Source: Saccharothrix carnea (GTDB lineage: Bacteria; Actinomycetota; Actinomycetes; Mycobacteriales; Pseudonocardiaceae). Taken from it: DNA of 64,000 bases. Below the pieces are notes generated by a model. The model worked only from the letters and a program-made list of their open reading frames with translations, had not been told where the DNA came from and did not search any database. Positions within the stretch are counted from its first letter, which is position 1, and every line of letters starts with the position of its first letter. Made by a program: the position numbers and the translations under genes. This document shows positions 33,111 to 42,567 of this stretch, piece after piece. Where the stretch lies: assembly GCF_003014735.1 (NCBI RefSeq), contig NZ_PYAX01000006.1, forward strand, positions 248,001-312,000. Direction: 5' to 3'.

Positions 33111-34907
33111 TCACTTGGTCACGGTCAGCGTGCCGACCACCTGCTCGCACGCGGGGCGGACCCGGTCGTGCCCGTCCCGCGGGTACTGGCACCCGACGCT
33201 GACCTGGACGTCGTCCTGGAACAGCACGTACCAGTCGATGACGGCCGACCCCACCTCTTCCCGGTAGTAAACGACATCCTTGGCGGCGAAGTCGGCGGAA
33301 GGGTCGAAATCGGACACGTTCTCGCGCTGGTCGTACTGGCCGCGCAGCTCGGCCTCGGCCCGCGGCCGGTCGTCGGTGGCGTTGTAGTTGAGCACCCGCT
33401 CCTCCACCGCGATGACGTCCAGGTCCGACTCGGGCGCCTCGGGTTTGAGCAGCACCTTGCGGGTCTCGACCTGGCCGCCGGTCTGCTGCCAGCCGCTGGG
33501 GGCGACGAAGCTGTAGTCGTACTGCGCGATGGTCTTGCCACCGGCGGTGGTGGACGGGGTGGTGGGACCGCCGGTCGTGGTGTCGTCCCTGGTCAACGCG
33601 TACGCCACGGACGCACCGACGACAGCGACCACCACGGCGGCGACGACCACCAGCAGCGGCACCCGGCTGCGGCGCGGCGGCACGGGCGCGGGACCGGTGG
33701 CGGTCGGCGGGAAGTAGGACGGCTGCGGGAACCCGGCCGGCGGCGAGGGCGGCGTGATCCGCCGGGTGATCTTGCGGGTCTGGTCGTCGGTGATCTTCTG
33801 GGTGACGTCGCCCTGGCCGGGCGGGAGCGCGCCGGTGCGCAACGGGTCCACGCTCACCGCCCGCAGCGCGCCGCGGGCCACCACGGTCTCCGGCTGGTCG
33901 ATGCTCGTCGGCACCACGCCGGACTGCTCCAGCACCAGCCGCGCCACCAGCGGGATGCGGCTGGAACCGCCGACCAGGAACACGCCGGCGAGGCCGCGCG
34001 GGTCGAGGCCCGCGTCCCGCACCGCGGTCACCACGAGCGCGGCGGCGCGGGTGAGCGGCGTGGTGATCAGGCGTTCCAGGTCGGTGCGGGTGACGTGGGC
34101 GTCGGGGAACGGCGGCGGCATCGGCACGTCGGTGTAGGCGTGCCGGGACAGCGTCTCCTTCGCGCCGCGCACGTCCTGGCGCAGCACCCGGCGCTTGCGC
34201 CGGTCGGCCAACTCCCGACCCTCCACGAGCTGCCGCCACGCCTCCGGGTCGCCGGGCGAGACCAGCGAGCCGACGTGCTCCAGCAGCGCCTGGTCGACGT
34301 CCGCGCCGCCGAAGCCGGGGTCGCCCTTGGTGGCCAGCACGCGGAACGTGCCGCCCCGGCGGGCCACCACGCTGGCGTCGACCGTGCCGCCGCCGAGGTC
34401 GAGCACGGCCAGCGCCGCGCCGTCCGGGATGGCGTGGGTCGCCGAGTGGAACACCGCCGCCGCGACCGGCTCCGGCACCAGCCGGACCTCCTGGCCGAGG
34501 CCCCGTGCGGCCTGCAGCAGCACCCTCGTGCGGATCGCGCCCCAGTCCGCCGGGTGGGTGAGCACGAGCAGGTCGACCCTGGCGCCGCCCGCCACCCGCC
34601 GCGCCTCGTCCACGGCCCTGGTCAGCACGGCCCGCACGACGTCGACCACCGGCAGCACGCTCGTGCCGAGCAGCAGTTCGCGCTCGTCGACGCGGCGCTT
34701 GGGGTGCGGCTCGTAGCGGGACGGGTCCACCGCCGCCTGGCGCTCGGCCTCCTGGCCGACGAACAGCGTGCCGTCCGCCGCCGCGAACACCGCGGAGGGC
34801 ACGATCGGCTGCCCGTCGACCACCACGACCTGCGGTTCGCGACCGTGGCGCGACAGGGCGACGCAGGTGCTGGACGTGCCGAAGTCCACCGCCACGTGCA
34901 AGCTCAT
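33111..34907 (-). CDS. Type VII secretion-associated Hsp70-like membrane protein (Rv3446c family)
   Basis: 598 aa. The N-terminal 360 residues are an Hsp70/actin-type ATPase (VDFGTSSTCVAL, VLDLGGGTVDASV, FLVGGSSRIPLV) without the substrate-binding domain of DnaK. A Pro-rich linker, one transmembrane helix (about 414-438, PLLVVVAAVVVAVVGASVAY) and an outside domain of about 160 residues (VAPSGWQQTGGQVETRKVLL) follow. The outside domain is the Rv3446c-type C-terminal domain linked to type VII secretion. Position between esxU and the ecc genes equals that of Rv3446c in ESX-4, apart from the inserted SARP array. ATP-driven signalling across the membrane is an inference. ATG at 34907. Confidence 0.88.
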   Translation of the reverse strand: MSLHVAVDFGTSSTCVALSRHGREPQVVVVDGQPIVPSAVFAAADGTLFVGQEAERQAAVDPSRYEPHPKRRVDERELLLGTSVLPVVDVVRAVLTRAVDEARRVAGGARVDLLVLTHPADWGAIRTRVLLQAARGLGQEVRLVPEPVAAAVFHSATHAIPDGAALAVLDLGGGTVDASVVARRGGTFRVLATKGDPGFGGADVDQALLEHVGSLVSPGDPEAWRQLVEGRELADRRKRRVLRQDVRGAKETLSRHAYTDVPMPPPFPDAHVTRTDLERLITTPLTRAAALVVTAVRDAGLDPRGLAGVFLVGGSSRIPLVARLVLEQSGVVPTSIDQPETVVARGALRAVSVDPLRTGALPPGQGDVTQKITDDQTRKITRRITPPSPPAGFPQPSYFPPTATGPAPVPPRRSRVPLLVVVAAVVVAVVGASVAYALTRDDTTTGGPTTPSTTAGGKTIAQYDYSFVAPSGWQQTGGQVETRKVLLKPEAPESDLDVIAVEERVLNYNATDDRPRAEAELRGQYDQRENVSDFDPSADFAAKDVVYYREEVGSAVIDWYVLFQDDVQVSVGCQYPRDGHDRVRPACEQVVGTLTVTK

Positions 34908-34963
34908 CCGTCATCCCCTCGTCGGCCGGGGCGGGCCTGCATATGCATACCTCACCGCACCGA

Positions 34964-34998
34964 CGCCCCGCCGCCGGGTCGCGGTGGTCGGCGGGGCG
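34964..34998 (-). terminator. Hairpin after the SARP array
   Basis: CGCCCCGCCG (34964-34973) pairs perfectly with 34989-34998 across a 15-nt loop, between the last SARP gene (ends at 35082) and the Hsp70-like gene. TGCATATGCA at 34939-34948 nearby may belong to the promoter of the latter. Confidence 0.5.
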
Positions 34999-35081
34999 CG
35001 GTGATCGGCGGGGTGCGCCGGTGGTCGGCCGTCGTGCTCGGCGTGGGCCTGCGGTTCCGCGGCCGGTGGTGGGTACGTGCG

Positions 35082-37832
35082 TCACCCCACCTTGGGCCGG
35101 ATGCGGTCCGCCGCGCTGTGCCCCAGGTCGTCCAGCACGACCACCGCTTCCTGCCACCTCCGCCGCGCCGCCGCACCGTCGCCCGCGGCGTGGAGGGTGT
35201 CGCCGAGGCGGTCCAGGGTCATCGCCTCCTCGAAGCGCTCCCCCACGGCGCGGTACTGCGCGAGGGCGTTCTCGTAGCAGCGCGCGGCTTCGCCGAGGTC
35301 GTCCAAGTGGTGGTTGATGTAGCCCAGGCTGTCCCAGATGGCCGCCTCGCCGGCCTGGTCGTCACCGGTCTCCTGGTGCAGCGCCAACGACCGCAGGCAG
35401 TGGTCGAGCGCGGTGCGGTGGTCGCCGAGCAGGGCGTGCAGCCAGCCGACGGAGTTCAGCATGCGGCGGTAGGACGCGGCGTCACCCAGTTCCTCCCGGA
35501 GCCGGAGGGCCTGTTGGGCGTGGTGCAGCGCGTCGGCGTGCCGTTCGTCGTACTCGTAGAGGATTGCGAGGTCGCCGTGCAGGTTGGCCCGGGCCCTCGG
35601 GTCACCCGCCGCCAGCTCCAGCGCCTGTTCCAAGTGCGATTCCGACTCGCCGGAGTGCTCCAGCGTGCGGTGGATCCGCCCCAGCCCGCGGTGGGCCGTC
35701 GCCTGCGCCGCGTCGTCGCCGAGCCGGCGGGCCGCGTCGAGGGCGAACCGGTGACACCGCAGGGCCTCCTGCCAGTAGCCCCGCCTGCCGCAGAACGACG
35801 TGATCGACGCGGTGAGCCGCCAGGTGTGCGCGTCGAAGCCGTGCCGGAACGCGTGCTCGACCACCCGGAACACCGTGGCCTTCTCCAGTTCGAGCCAGGC
35901 CAGCGCGTCGTCGTGGTCGGCGGCACCGGTGACGACGACGCCCGGCAGCGGCGGGTCGAGGACGACTTCGGTGTCGCGGTAAGGGGCGCGCACGCTCTCC
36001 ACGGCCGCCACCGCGTGCAGGTAGTGGTCGAGCAGGCGGTGGACGGCGGCGCGGCGCGCGGGCTCGTCGACGCGCTCGGCGACCACCTCGCGGGCGTAGG
36101 TGTGCACGAGGTCGTGCAGCGAGAAGCGGCTCGGGCGGTGCTCGACCAGCAGGTTCATCCCGCTCAGCTCGCGCAGGCAGGCACGCGCCTCGCGCACCGC
36201 GATCCCGGCCAGGCTCGCGACCGCCGGGACCGACACCTCCGGGCCGGGGTGCAGGCCCAGCAGCTCGAACACCCGGCGCGCGGCCGGGGTGAGCCGTTCG
36301 GACGACCAGGAGAAGACGGCCTTGACGCTGACCGCGTCGTCACCGATGTCCAGGGCGTCCAGCCTCGTGCGCTCGTCGGCGAGCTCGTCGGCCAGCGCCC
36401 GCAGCGGGAACTCCGGGTGCGCGGCGGCCCGTGCGGCGACCACCGCCAACGCCAGCGGCAGCCCCGCGCAGTGCTCGACCACGTCCCGCGCGGCCCCGGG
36501 CTCGGCCGCCACCCGGTCCGCGCCGAGCTGCCGTTCGAGCAGCGCGAACGCGTCGGCGTCGGCCAGCACGCCCAGCGCCAGCGGCCGGGCGCCTTCCCGG
36601 ACGATCAGCCCGTCCAGCCGGCGGCGGCTGGTCACCACGGTGAAGCACCCCGGTCCGCTCGGCAGCAGTGGGCGGACCTGCTCGCTGTCGCAGGCGTTGT
36701 CCAGCACGACCAGGATCCGCCGGTCGGCCATCGCGCCCCGGTACAGGTTGACCAGCTCGTCCGACGTCGACGGCAGCCCTTCCCGCGCCACGCCCAACGC
36801 GCCGAGGAAACCCCGCAGCGCCTCGTCGGGGCCCACCGGGGCGCCGCTCGGGTCGAACCCGCGCAGGTCGACGTAGAGCTGCCCGTCCGGGAACCGGTCG
36901 CCGTGCCGCGCGGCCCAGTGCAACGCCAACGTGGTCTTGCCGATGCCGGCCGCACCGTCGACCGCGGAGATCACCACCGCGCCGCCGTCCGCCGGTGCCG
37001 CGTCGAGCAGCCCGCCCAGCACGTCCAGCTCGTGCCGGCGACCGACGAAGAACCTGGTGTGCACCGGGAGCTGCCGCGGCACGGGCACCGCCTGCCCGCC
37101 AGCCGCGGCCGTCGGCCCGGACGTCAGGATCCGCTGGTACAGCTCCTGCAACCGCGGCGCCGGGTCCACGCCGAGCTCGTCGACCAGCCGCCCGCGCAGC
37201 GCGTCGTAGGCGGCCAGCGCCTCCGCCTGCCGGTCGGACCCGGCCAGCGCCAGCATGAACTGGCCCCAGAACCGCTCCCGCAACGGGTACCGCCCGGTCA
37301 GCACGCGCAACTCGGCGACCAGCTCGCCCGTCCGGCCCGCCGCCAGGTCGGCGTCGATCCGGCGTTCCAGGGCGGTCAGCCGCTCCTCCAGCAGCGGCGC
37401 CACGGCCTCGGCGTGCAGCACGTCCGACCGCACGTCCGACAGCGGTTCGCCCCGCCACAGCGCCAGCGCCTCGGCGAACCGGCCCCGCCCGGCCAGGTCG
37501 CGGAACCGGGTGAGGTCGAGTGCGTCGGGCGGGACCTCGGCCAGGTAGCCGTTCGTGGTCGTGCGCACGACGTTCGCCTCGCCCAACGCCTGGCGCAGCC
37601 GCCGCACCACCATCTGCAACGTCGCCTTGGCCCGGTCCGGGTTCGGCACCCGGCCGTCCCACAGCCGGTCGACCAGGTCGTCCGCCGGCACCGGCCGGTT
37701 GGCGTCCAGCAGCAGGACCGCCAACAGCAGCCGGGCCCGACCGGCGGGAACCGGCACGAGCACGTCGCCGTGCCAGACCTCCAGCGGACCGAGGACGTTG
37801 AACCTGGTCGTCGTCTTCCCCACCGCGGTCAT
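35082..37832 (-). CDS. SARP regulator, array member 1 (BTAD-NB-ARC-TPR)
   Basis: 916 aa. N-terminal winged helix (FNVLGPLEVWHGDVLVPVPA) and BTAD domain to about 245 (LRERFWGQFMLALAGSDRQA), with the array signature WRGEPLSDVRSDVLHAEAVA. NB-ARC has Walker A DGAAGIGKTT near residue 294, Walker B RILVVLDNACD, and LVTSRRR-type sensor VVTSRRRLDG. Residues about 600-900 are TPR repeats (AQATAHRGLGRIHRTLEHSG; ANLHGDLAILYEYDERHADA). ATG at 37832 overlaps the member-2 stop (ATGA), so members 2 and 1 are translated together. Last gene of the array. SARPs activate secondary-metabolism or export genes; the ESX setting suggests a local target. Confidence 0.93.
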   Translation of the reverse strand: MTAVGKTTTRFNVLGPLEVWHGDVLVPVPAGRARLLLAVLLLDANRPVPADDLVDRLWDGRVPNPDRAKATLQMVVRRLRQALGEANVVRTTTNGYLAEVPPDALDLTRFRDLAGRGRFAEALALWRGEPLSDVRSDVLHAEAVAPLLEERLTALERRIDADLAAGRTGELVAELRVLTGRYPLRERFWGQFMLALAGSDRQAEALAAYDALRGRLVDELGVDPAPRLQELYQRILTSGPTAAAGGQAVPVPRQLPVHTRFFVGRRHELDVLGGLLDAAPADGGAVVISAVDGAAGIGKTTLALHWAARHGDRFPDGQLYVDLRGFDPSGAPVGPDEALRGFLGALGVAREGLPSTSDELVNLYRGAMADRRILVVLDNACDSEQVRPLLPSGPGCFTVVTSRRRLDGLIVREGARPLALGVLADADAFALLERQLGADRVAAEPGAARDVVEHCAGLPLALAVVAARAAAHPEFPLRALADELADERTRLDALDIGDDAVSVKAVFSWSSERLTPAARRVFELLGLHPGPEVSVPAVASLAGIAVREARACLRELSGMNLLVEHRPSRFSLHDLVHTYAREVVAERVDEPARRAAVHRLLDHYLHAVAAVESVRAPYRDTEVVLDPPLPGVVVTGAADHDDALAWLELEKATVFRVVEHAFRHGFDAHTWRLTASITSFCGRRGYWQEALRCHRFALDAARRLGDDAAQATAHRGLGRIHRTLEHSGESESHLEQALELAAGDPRARANLHGDLAILYEYDERHADALHHAQQALRLREELGDAASYRRMLNSVGWLHALLGDHRTALDHCLRSLALHQETGDDQAGEAAIWDSLGYINHHLDDLGEAARCYENALAQYRAVGERFEEAMTLDRLGDTLHAAGDGAAARRRWQEAVVVLDDLGHSAADRIRPKVG

Positions 37833-40537
37833 GCCTGTTCTCCGAGTTCGCGTCGCACATCGTCGGCCGCAGGGTGCCGGAGGTCCTCGAAGATGGCCAG
37901 CGCGTTGCGCAGCGCGGCACGGGCCGCTTCCCGGTCACCCGCGCGCCGGTGCGTCTCGCCGAGGTCCCGCCACACGCCGGCTTCGTAGTACCGGTCTCCC
38001 GACCGCGCGAAGAGGTCCAGGCTCTTGCGGATCATGGTCAGCGCGTCGTCCAACCGGCCCAGTTCGCGGTAGGCGAGGCCCAGGGTGCCGAGTGCGGCGG
38101 CGTGCCCGGGCAGATCGGTCAGCTCCTCGTACCGCTCGATCGCGTCCGCCGCGTGGCGCACCGCCTCCTCGTGCCGGCCGAGCAGGTGGTAGCTCCACGA
38201 ACTGGACGTGAGCGCGCGGGCCTGCCCGTGCGCGTGGCCCAGTTCCCGGAACAGCTCCAGCGCGTCCAGTTGCAGCGGCAGCGCCTCGGCGGACGCCTGG
38301 TGGACCCCGCTGAGGTTCACCAGCACGTAGCCCTCCGAGACGCGGTCGCCGAGGTCGTGGAACAGGCGCCGGGCGGTGTCGAGGTGCTCTCCCGCCTCGG
38401 TCCACCGGTGCAACAACGTCGCCGCCCGGCCCAACCCGCGGTGCATGCCGGCCTGCCCGCGGACGTCGCCGAGCCGTTCCGCCGCGCGCAACGCCTTCCG
38501 GCACGCCTCCAGCCACTCCGGCCAGTGCCCGCTGGAGTGGAAGTACGTCGCCGTGCACTCGGGGATCAGCCAGGCTCGGGCGTCGGACGCGTGCTCCGCC
38601 GCGTGGCCCGCCACCGCGAGCAACGTCCGGAACTCGGCGCGGTACCAGTCGAGGGCGGCGGCGTGCGACTCGACGCGCTCGGGGCGCACGCCCGGTCGCG
38701 GCGGTGGCGGGTCCACCGGCTTGCGCTCGGGGTAGAGCGCCTTGTCGGCCTGCTCGGCGGTGTGCAGGAAGTGGTCGACCAGGCGGGTACCGGCCTCGCG
38801 GAGGTCGGCGGCCGGGTGCTGGTCGGCGACCAGGTCGGCGGCGTACGCGCGGAGCAGGTCGTGCAGCGCGTACCGGCCCGGCACGTGCTCGGCGACCAGG
38901 TGCGCCCGCGTCAGCTCCACGAGCGCACGGCGTGCCTCGGTGACCGGGAGCGCGGCCAGGCTCGCGGCGGCGGCCGCGGAGAGGTCCGGGCCGGGGTGCG
39001 GGCCGAGCAGCCGGAACAGCCGGGCGGCGGTGTCGCCCAGGTACCGGTAGGACCACGAGAAGACGTCCCGGACCGACGTCAGCCGGTCACCGGTGTCCAG
39101 CGCGTCGAGCCGCGTGTGGTCGGCCGCCAGTTCGTCGGCGAACGCGCGCAGCGGCGCCGAGGGTTCCGCCGCCGTGCGGGCCGCCACGACGGCCAGCGCC
39201 AGCGGCAGGCCCGAGCACCGGGCGACGAGCCGGTCCACCGCTTCGGGCTCGACCGCCGACCGGGCCCGTCCGACCCCCGCCTCCAGCAGCGCCACGGCCT
39301 CGTCCCGGTCGAGCAGGTCCAGCCGGACCGGCCGGGCGCCTTCCCGCACGACCAGGCCGGTGAGCCGGTCGCGGCTGGTGACCAGCACCAGGCAGCCCGG
39401 CGTGCCGGGCAGCAGCGGGCGGACCTGGTCGGCGTCACGGGCGTTGTCCAGCACCACCAGGACCTTCCGGTCGGCCAGCAGGCTGCGGTACAGCGACGCC
39501 TGCGCCTGCACCGCCGGCGGTATCCGGGACGGCGGCACGTCGAGCGCTTCGAGGAAGCCGCGCAGGGCGTCCGTCGGCGACATCGGCCGGCCGGACGGGT
39601 CGTACCCGCGCAGGTTGACGTACAGCTGGCCGTCCGGGAACCGCGGTGCGACCTCGTGCGCCCAGTGCACCGCGAGCGCCGTCTTCCCGATGCCCGCCGG
39701 GCCGTTGATCGCCGAGATCCCCACCGTGGAGCCGGAGACGGCGGCGTCCAGCTCGCGCAGGGCGCGGTGACGTCCGACGAAGATCCGCGGCCGGACGGGC
39801 AGCTGGCGCGGTACCCCGGCGCGGTGCGGCGGCACGGCCGGCTCGTCGGTCAGGACCCGCTGGTGCGCCTCGCGCAGCGCCGGACCCGGTTCGACCCCGA
39901 GTTCCTCGGCCAGCAGCGAACGCACCTCCCGGTAGGCGGCCAGCGCCTCCGCCTGCCGCTCCGACCGGTACAGCGCCAGCACCAGCTGCGCCCAGAACCG
40001 CTCCCGCAACGGGTGCCGCCGGGTGAGCACCCGCAGCTCCTCCACCACCTCCGGCGCCCGACCCGCCGCCAGGTCGGCGTCGAGGCGTTGTTCGAGCACG
40101 CCCAGTCGGTGCTCCAGCAGCGGCACGACCTCCTCGCGGTGCAGCAGGTCCGACCGCACGTCCGGCAGCGGGTCACCGCGCCACACGGCCAGCGCCTCGG
40201 CGTACCGGCACTGCCCGGCCGACGCGCGGTACCGGTGCAGGTCCAGGCTCCCCGGAGGCACCTCGGCCACATACCCACCGGTGGCGGTGCGGATCACGTT
40301 CGCCGCACCGAGCGCCCGGCGCAGGCGGGCGACCGCCATCTGCAACGTCGCCCTGGCCCGCTCGGGGTTGGGCGGCTCGCCGTCCCACAGCCAGTCGACC
40401 AGCCGGTCGGAGGGCACGACCTCGCCGGCGCGCAGCAGCAGAGCGGCCAGCAGCGTCCGGCCCAGGCCCGCGGGCACCGGCACGCCACGGCCGTCGACCC
40501 GCACCCGGAGCGGGCCGAGGATTGCGAACTCGATCAC
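37829..40537 (-). CDS. SARP regulator, array member 2 (BTAD-NB-ARC-TPR)
   Basis: 902 aa. Winged helix FAILGPLRVRVDGRGVPVPA and BTAD with WRGDPLPDVRSDLLHREEVV. NB-ARC has Walker A NGPAGIGKTALAVHWAHEV near residue 281 and Walker B KVLVVLDNARDADQV. TPR repeats fill the C-terminal third (GQAGMHRGLGRAATLLHRWT; GHAAALGTLGLAYRELGRLD). The gap of 62 bp after member 3 has no clear promoter, so read-through is likely. It overlaps member 1 by 4 nt. Compared with member 1 the BTAD and NB-ARC cores are strongly alike, which points to tandem duplication. Confidence 0.93.
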   Translation of the reverse strand: MIEFAILGPLRVRVDGRGVPVPAGLGRTLLAALLLRAGEVVPSDRLVDWLWDGEPPNPERARATLQMAVARLRRALGAANVIRTATGGYVAEVPPGSLDLHRYRASAGQCRYAEALAVWRGDPLPDVRSDLLHREEVVPLLEHRLGVLEQRLDADLAAGRAPEVVEELRVLTRRHPLRERFWAQLVLALYRSERQAEALAAYREVRSLLAEELGVEPGPALREAHQRVLTDEPAVPPHRAGVPRQLPVRPRIFVGRHRALRELDAAVSGSTVGISAINGPAGIGKTALAVHWAHEVAPRFPDGQLYVNLRGYDPSGRPMSPTDALRGFLEALDVPPSRIPPAVQAQASLYRSLLADRKVLVVLDNARDADQVRPLLPGTPGCLVLVTSRDRLTGLVVREGARPVRLDLLDRDEAVALLEAGVGRARSAVEPEAVDRLVARCSGLPLALAVVAARTAAEPSAPLRAFADELAADHTRLDALDTGDRLTSVRDVFSWSYRYLGDTAARLFRLLGPHPGPDLSAAAAASLAALPVTEARRALVELTRAHLVAEHVPGRYALHDLLRAYAADLVADQHPAADLREAGTRLVDHFLHTAEQADKALYPERKPVDPPPPRPGVRPERVESHAAALDWYRAEFRTLLAVAGHAAEHASDARAWLIPECTATYFHSSGHWPEWLEACRKALRAAERLGDVRGQAGMHRGLGRAATLLHRWTEAGEHLDTARRLFHDLGDRVSEGYVLVNLSGVHQASAEALPLQLDALELFRELGHAHGQARALTSSSWSYHLLGRHEEAVRHAADAIERYEELTDLPGHAAALGTLGLAYRELGRLDDALTMIRKSLDLFARSGDRYYEAGVWRDLGETHRRAGDREAARAALRNALAIFEDLRHPAADDVRRELGEQA

Positions 40538-40599
40538 CAGACCCCCCTAATGCCGTGACCGGGAACCCTCGCCGCGTCTGCCGACGCCCGGCAGGGCGG

Positions 40600-42513
40600 C
40601 TAGCGGGTTGTCCCGGCACGGACCAGCAGCACGAAGGCCTCCCACTCGGCGTCGAGCCAGGCGGAGGCGTCCTCGGCCGACGTGAACTCGTCCGGCCGCA
40701 CGCAGTCGTGCGCGGGCAGGACCGGCGCGGCCTCGTCGGTCAGCCACCGCACGGCGTTGGCCGCGGTGTGCGCGTACCAGGTCAGCGCACGCCGGTCGGC
40801 GGCGTCGACGTCGTCCCCCTCGGCGTCGGCCAGCTCGGCCGCGTACCGCCGCAGCAGCGGGTGCATCGAGTACCGGCCCGACGCGTGCCCGGACAGCAGG
40901 TGCGCGGCGGTCAGCTCCGCGATCGCGGCCTCCGCGTCGGGCACGGGCAGGCCGGCCACCGCCGCCGCGGCGGACACCGACGAGCTCGGCACCCGGTGGT
41001 GGCCGAGCAGCCGGAACACCCGCGCCGCCATCGGACCCAGCAGCCGGTACGACCACGAGAACACCGTGCACAGCCGGGCGTCCTCCTCGCCCGTGTCCAT
41101 GTGGTCCAGCAGCTCCTGGTCCACCGCCAACTGGTCGGCGACGTCCGCCAGCGTGAAGTGCGGGTTGACCGCGGCCCGCGTCGCCACCACCGCCAACGCC
41201 AGCGGCAGGCCGGCGCACAGCTCCACCAGCGTGCCGGTCGCCGCCGCCTCCTCGGCCAACCGCTCCGGGCCGAGCCTGCGCTCCAGCAGGGCACGCGACT
41301 CGACGTCGTCGAGCGGCTCCAGGGTGATCGAACGGGCGCCCAGGCCCGCGAGCCGGTCACGGCTGGTGACCACGACGAACGCGCCGTCCGGCACCAGGGG
41401 CCGCACCTGCTCGGCGTCACGGGCGTTGTCGAGCACGATCAGCAGCTTGCGGCCCTCGACCGCGCGGCGGAACGCGGCGACCTGGGCCTCGAACCCCGCC
41501 GGGACGGACGGCACGTCCAGCGCGTCCAGGAAACCCCGGAGCACCTCACCCGGCGGCACGGGCTCGGCGGACGGGTCGAACCCGCGCAGGTTCGCGTACA
41601 GCCGGCCGCCGGTGAACGCCTCCGCGGCCAGGTTCGCCCAGTGCACGGCGAACGCGGTCTTCCCGACGCCCGCCATGCCGCCGACCACCACGACACCCGG
41701 ACCCGCCTCGGCACCCGCGGACAGCTCGGCCGACTCCTCGTCACGGCCGACGAAGTACGGCCCGCGCGAGGGCAGCAGGTGCGGCACCACCGACCGCGCC
41801 GGCACCAGGTCCGGGTTCGCGAGCAGGATCCGCTCGTGCAGCTCGCGCAACTCGCGCCCCGGCTCGACGCCCAGTTCGCCGGCGAGCACCTCCCGTGCCT
41901 CGCGGTAGGCCGCCAACGCCTCCGCCTGCCGCTCCGACCGGTACAGCGCGAGCATCAGCTGCGCCCGGAACCGCTCGCGCAACGGGTGCGCCCTGGTCAA
42001 CGACCGCAGCTCGGCGACCAGCTCGTGCGCCGCGCCCGCGGCCAGGTCGGCGTCGATCCGCCGGGCCAGCGCGTCGAGGCGTTCCTCCTCCAGCGGCACG
42101 ACCTCCAGCCGGTGCAACGCGTCCGACCGCACGTCCGACAGCGGCGCGCCACGCCACAGCGCGAGCGCCTCCGCGTACCGCCCGGCGTCCACCAGGGACC
42201 GGAACCGGTGCAGGTCCAGCGCGTCGGCGGGCACGTCGGCGAGGTAGCCGCCCGCGGCGGTGCGGACCACGTTCGCCTGGCCGAGCGCGCGGCGCAGCCT
42301 GGTCACGGTCATCTGCAGCGTGGCGCGGGCGCGGGCCGGGTCGGGCGCACCGCCGTCCCACAGCCGGTCGACCAGTTCCCCGGCGGTGACGACCTCGCCC
42401 GCCCGCAGCAGCAACGCGGCCAGCAGGACCCGTGACTTGCCCGCCGGGACGGCCACCGGCCGGCCCGCGTGCCTGACTTCGAGGGGTCCGAGCACCCTGA
42501 ACTCAGTCGTCAC
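40600..42513 (-). CDS. SARP regulator, array member 3 (BTAD-NB-ARC, no TPR)
   Basis: 637 aa, about 270 shorter than its neighbours. Winged helix FRVLGPLEVRHAGRPVAVPA, BTAD with WRGAPLSDVRSDALHRLEVV, Walker A GGMAGVGKTAFAVHWANLA near residue 279, Walker B KLLIVLDNARDAEQV. The protein stops (VLLVRAGTTR) shortly after the winged-helix end of NB-ARC and the start of a helical segment (EDASAWLDAEWEAFVLLVRA), where the others continue into TPRs. The stop is followed at once by member 2, with no TPR remnant, so the loss is clean. It starts 54 bp after member 4. Without the TPR sensor domain it may answer to a different signal or act with a partner. Confidence 0.92.
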   Translation of the reverse strand: MTTEFRVLGPLEVRHAGRPVAVPAGKSRVLLAALLLRAGEVVTAGELVDRLWDGGAPDPARARATLQMTVTRLRRALGQANVVRTAAGGYLADVPADALDLHRFRSLVDAGRYAEALALWRGAPLSDVRSDALHRLEVVPLEEERLDALARRIDADLAAGAAHELVAELRSLTRAHPLRERFRAQLMLALYRSERQAEALAAYREAREVLAGELGVEPGRELRELHERILLANPDLVPARSVVPHLLPSRGPYFVGRDEESAELSAGAEAGPGVVVVGGMAGVGKTAFAVHWANLAAEAFTGGRLYANLRGFDPSAEPVPPGEVLRGFLDALDVPSVPAGFEAQVAAFRRAVEGRKLLIVLDNARDAEQVRPLVPDGAFVVVTSRDRLAGLGARSITLEPLDDVESRALLERRLGPERLAEEAAATGTLVELCAGLPLALAVVATRAAVNPHFTLADVADQLAVDQELLDHMDTGEEDARLCTVFSWSYRLLGPMAARVFRLLGHHRVPSSSVSAAAAVAGLPVPDAEAAIAELTAAHLLSGHASGRYSMHPLLRRYAAELADAEGDDVDAADRRALTWYAHTAANAVRWLTDEAAPVLPAHDCVRPDEFTSAEDASAWLDAEWEAFVLLVRAGTTR

Positions 42514-42567
42514 CCGGCCCCCCTTGCACGGCCACGAGTGTACCGGCGCCGATCACGGGCCGTGACG

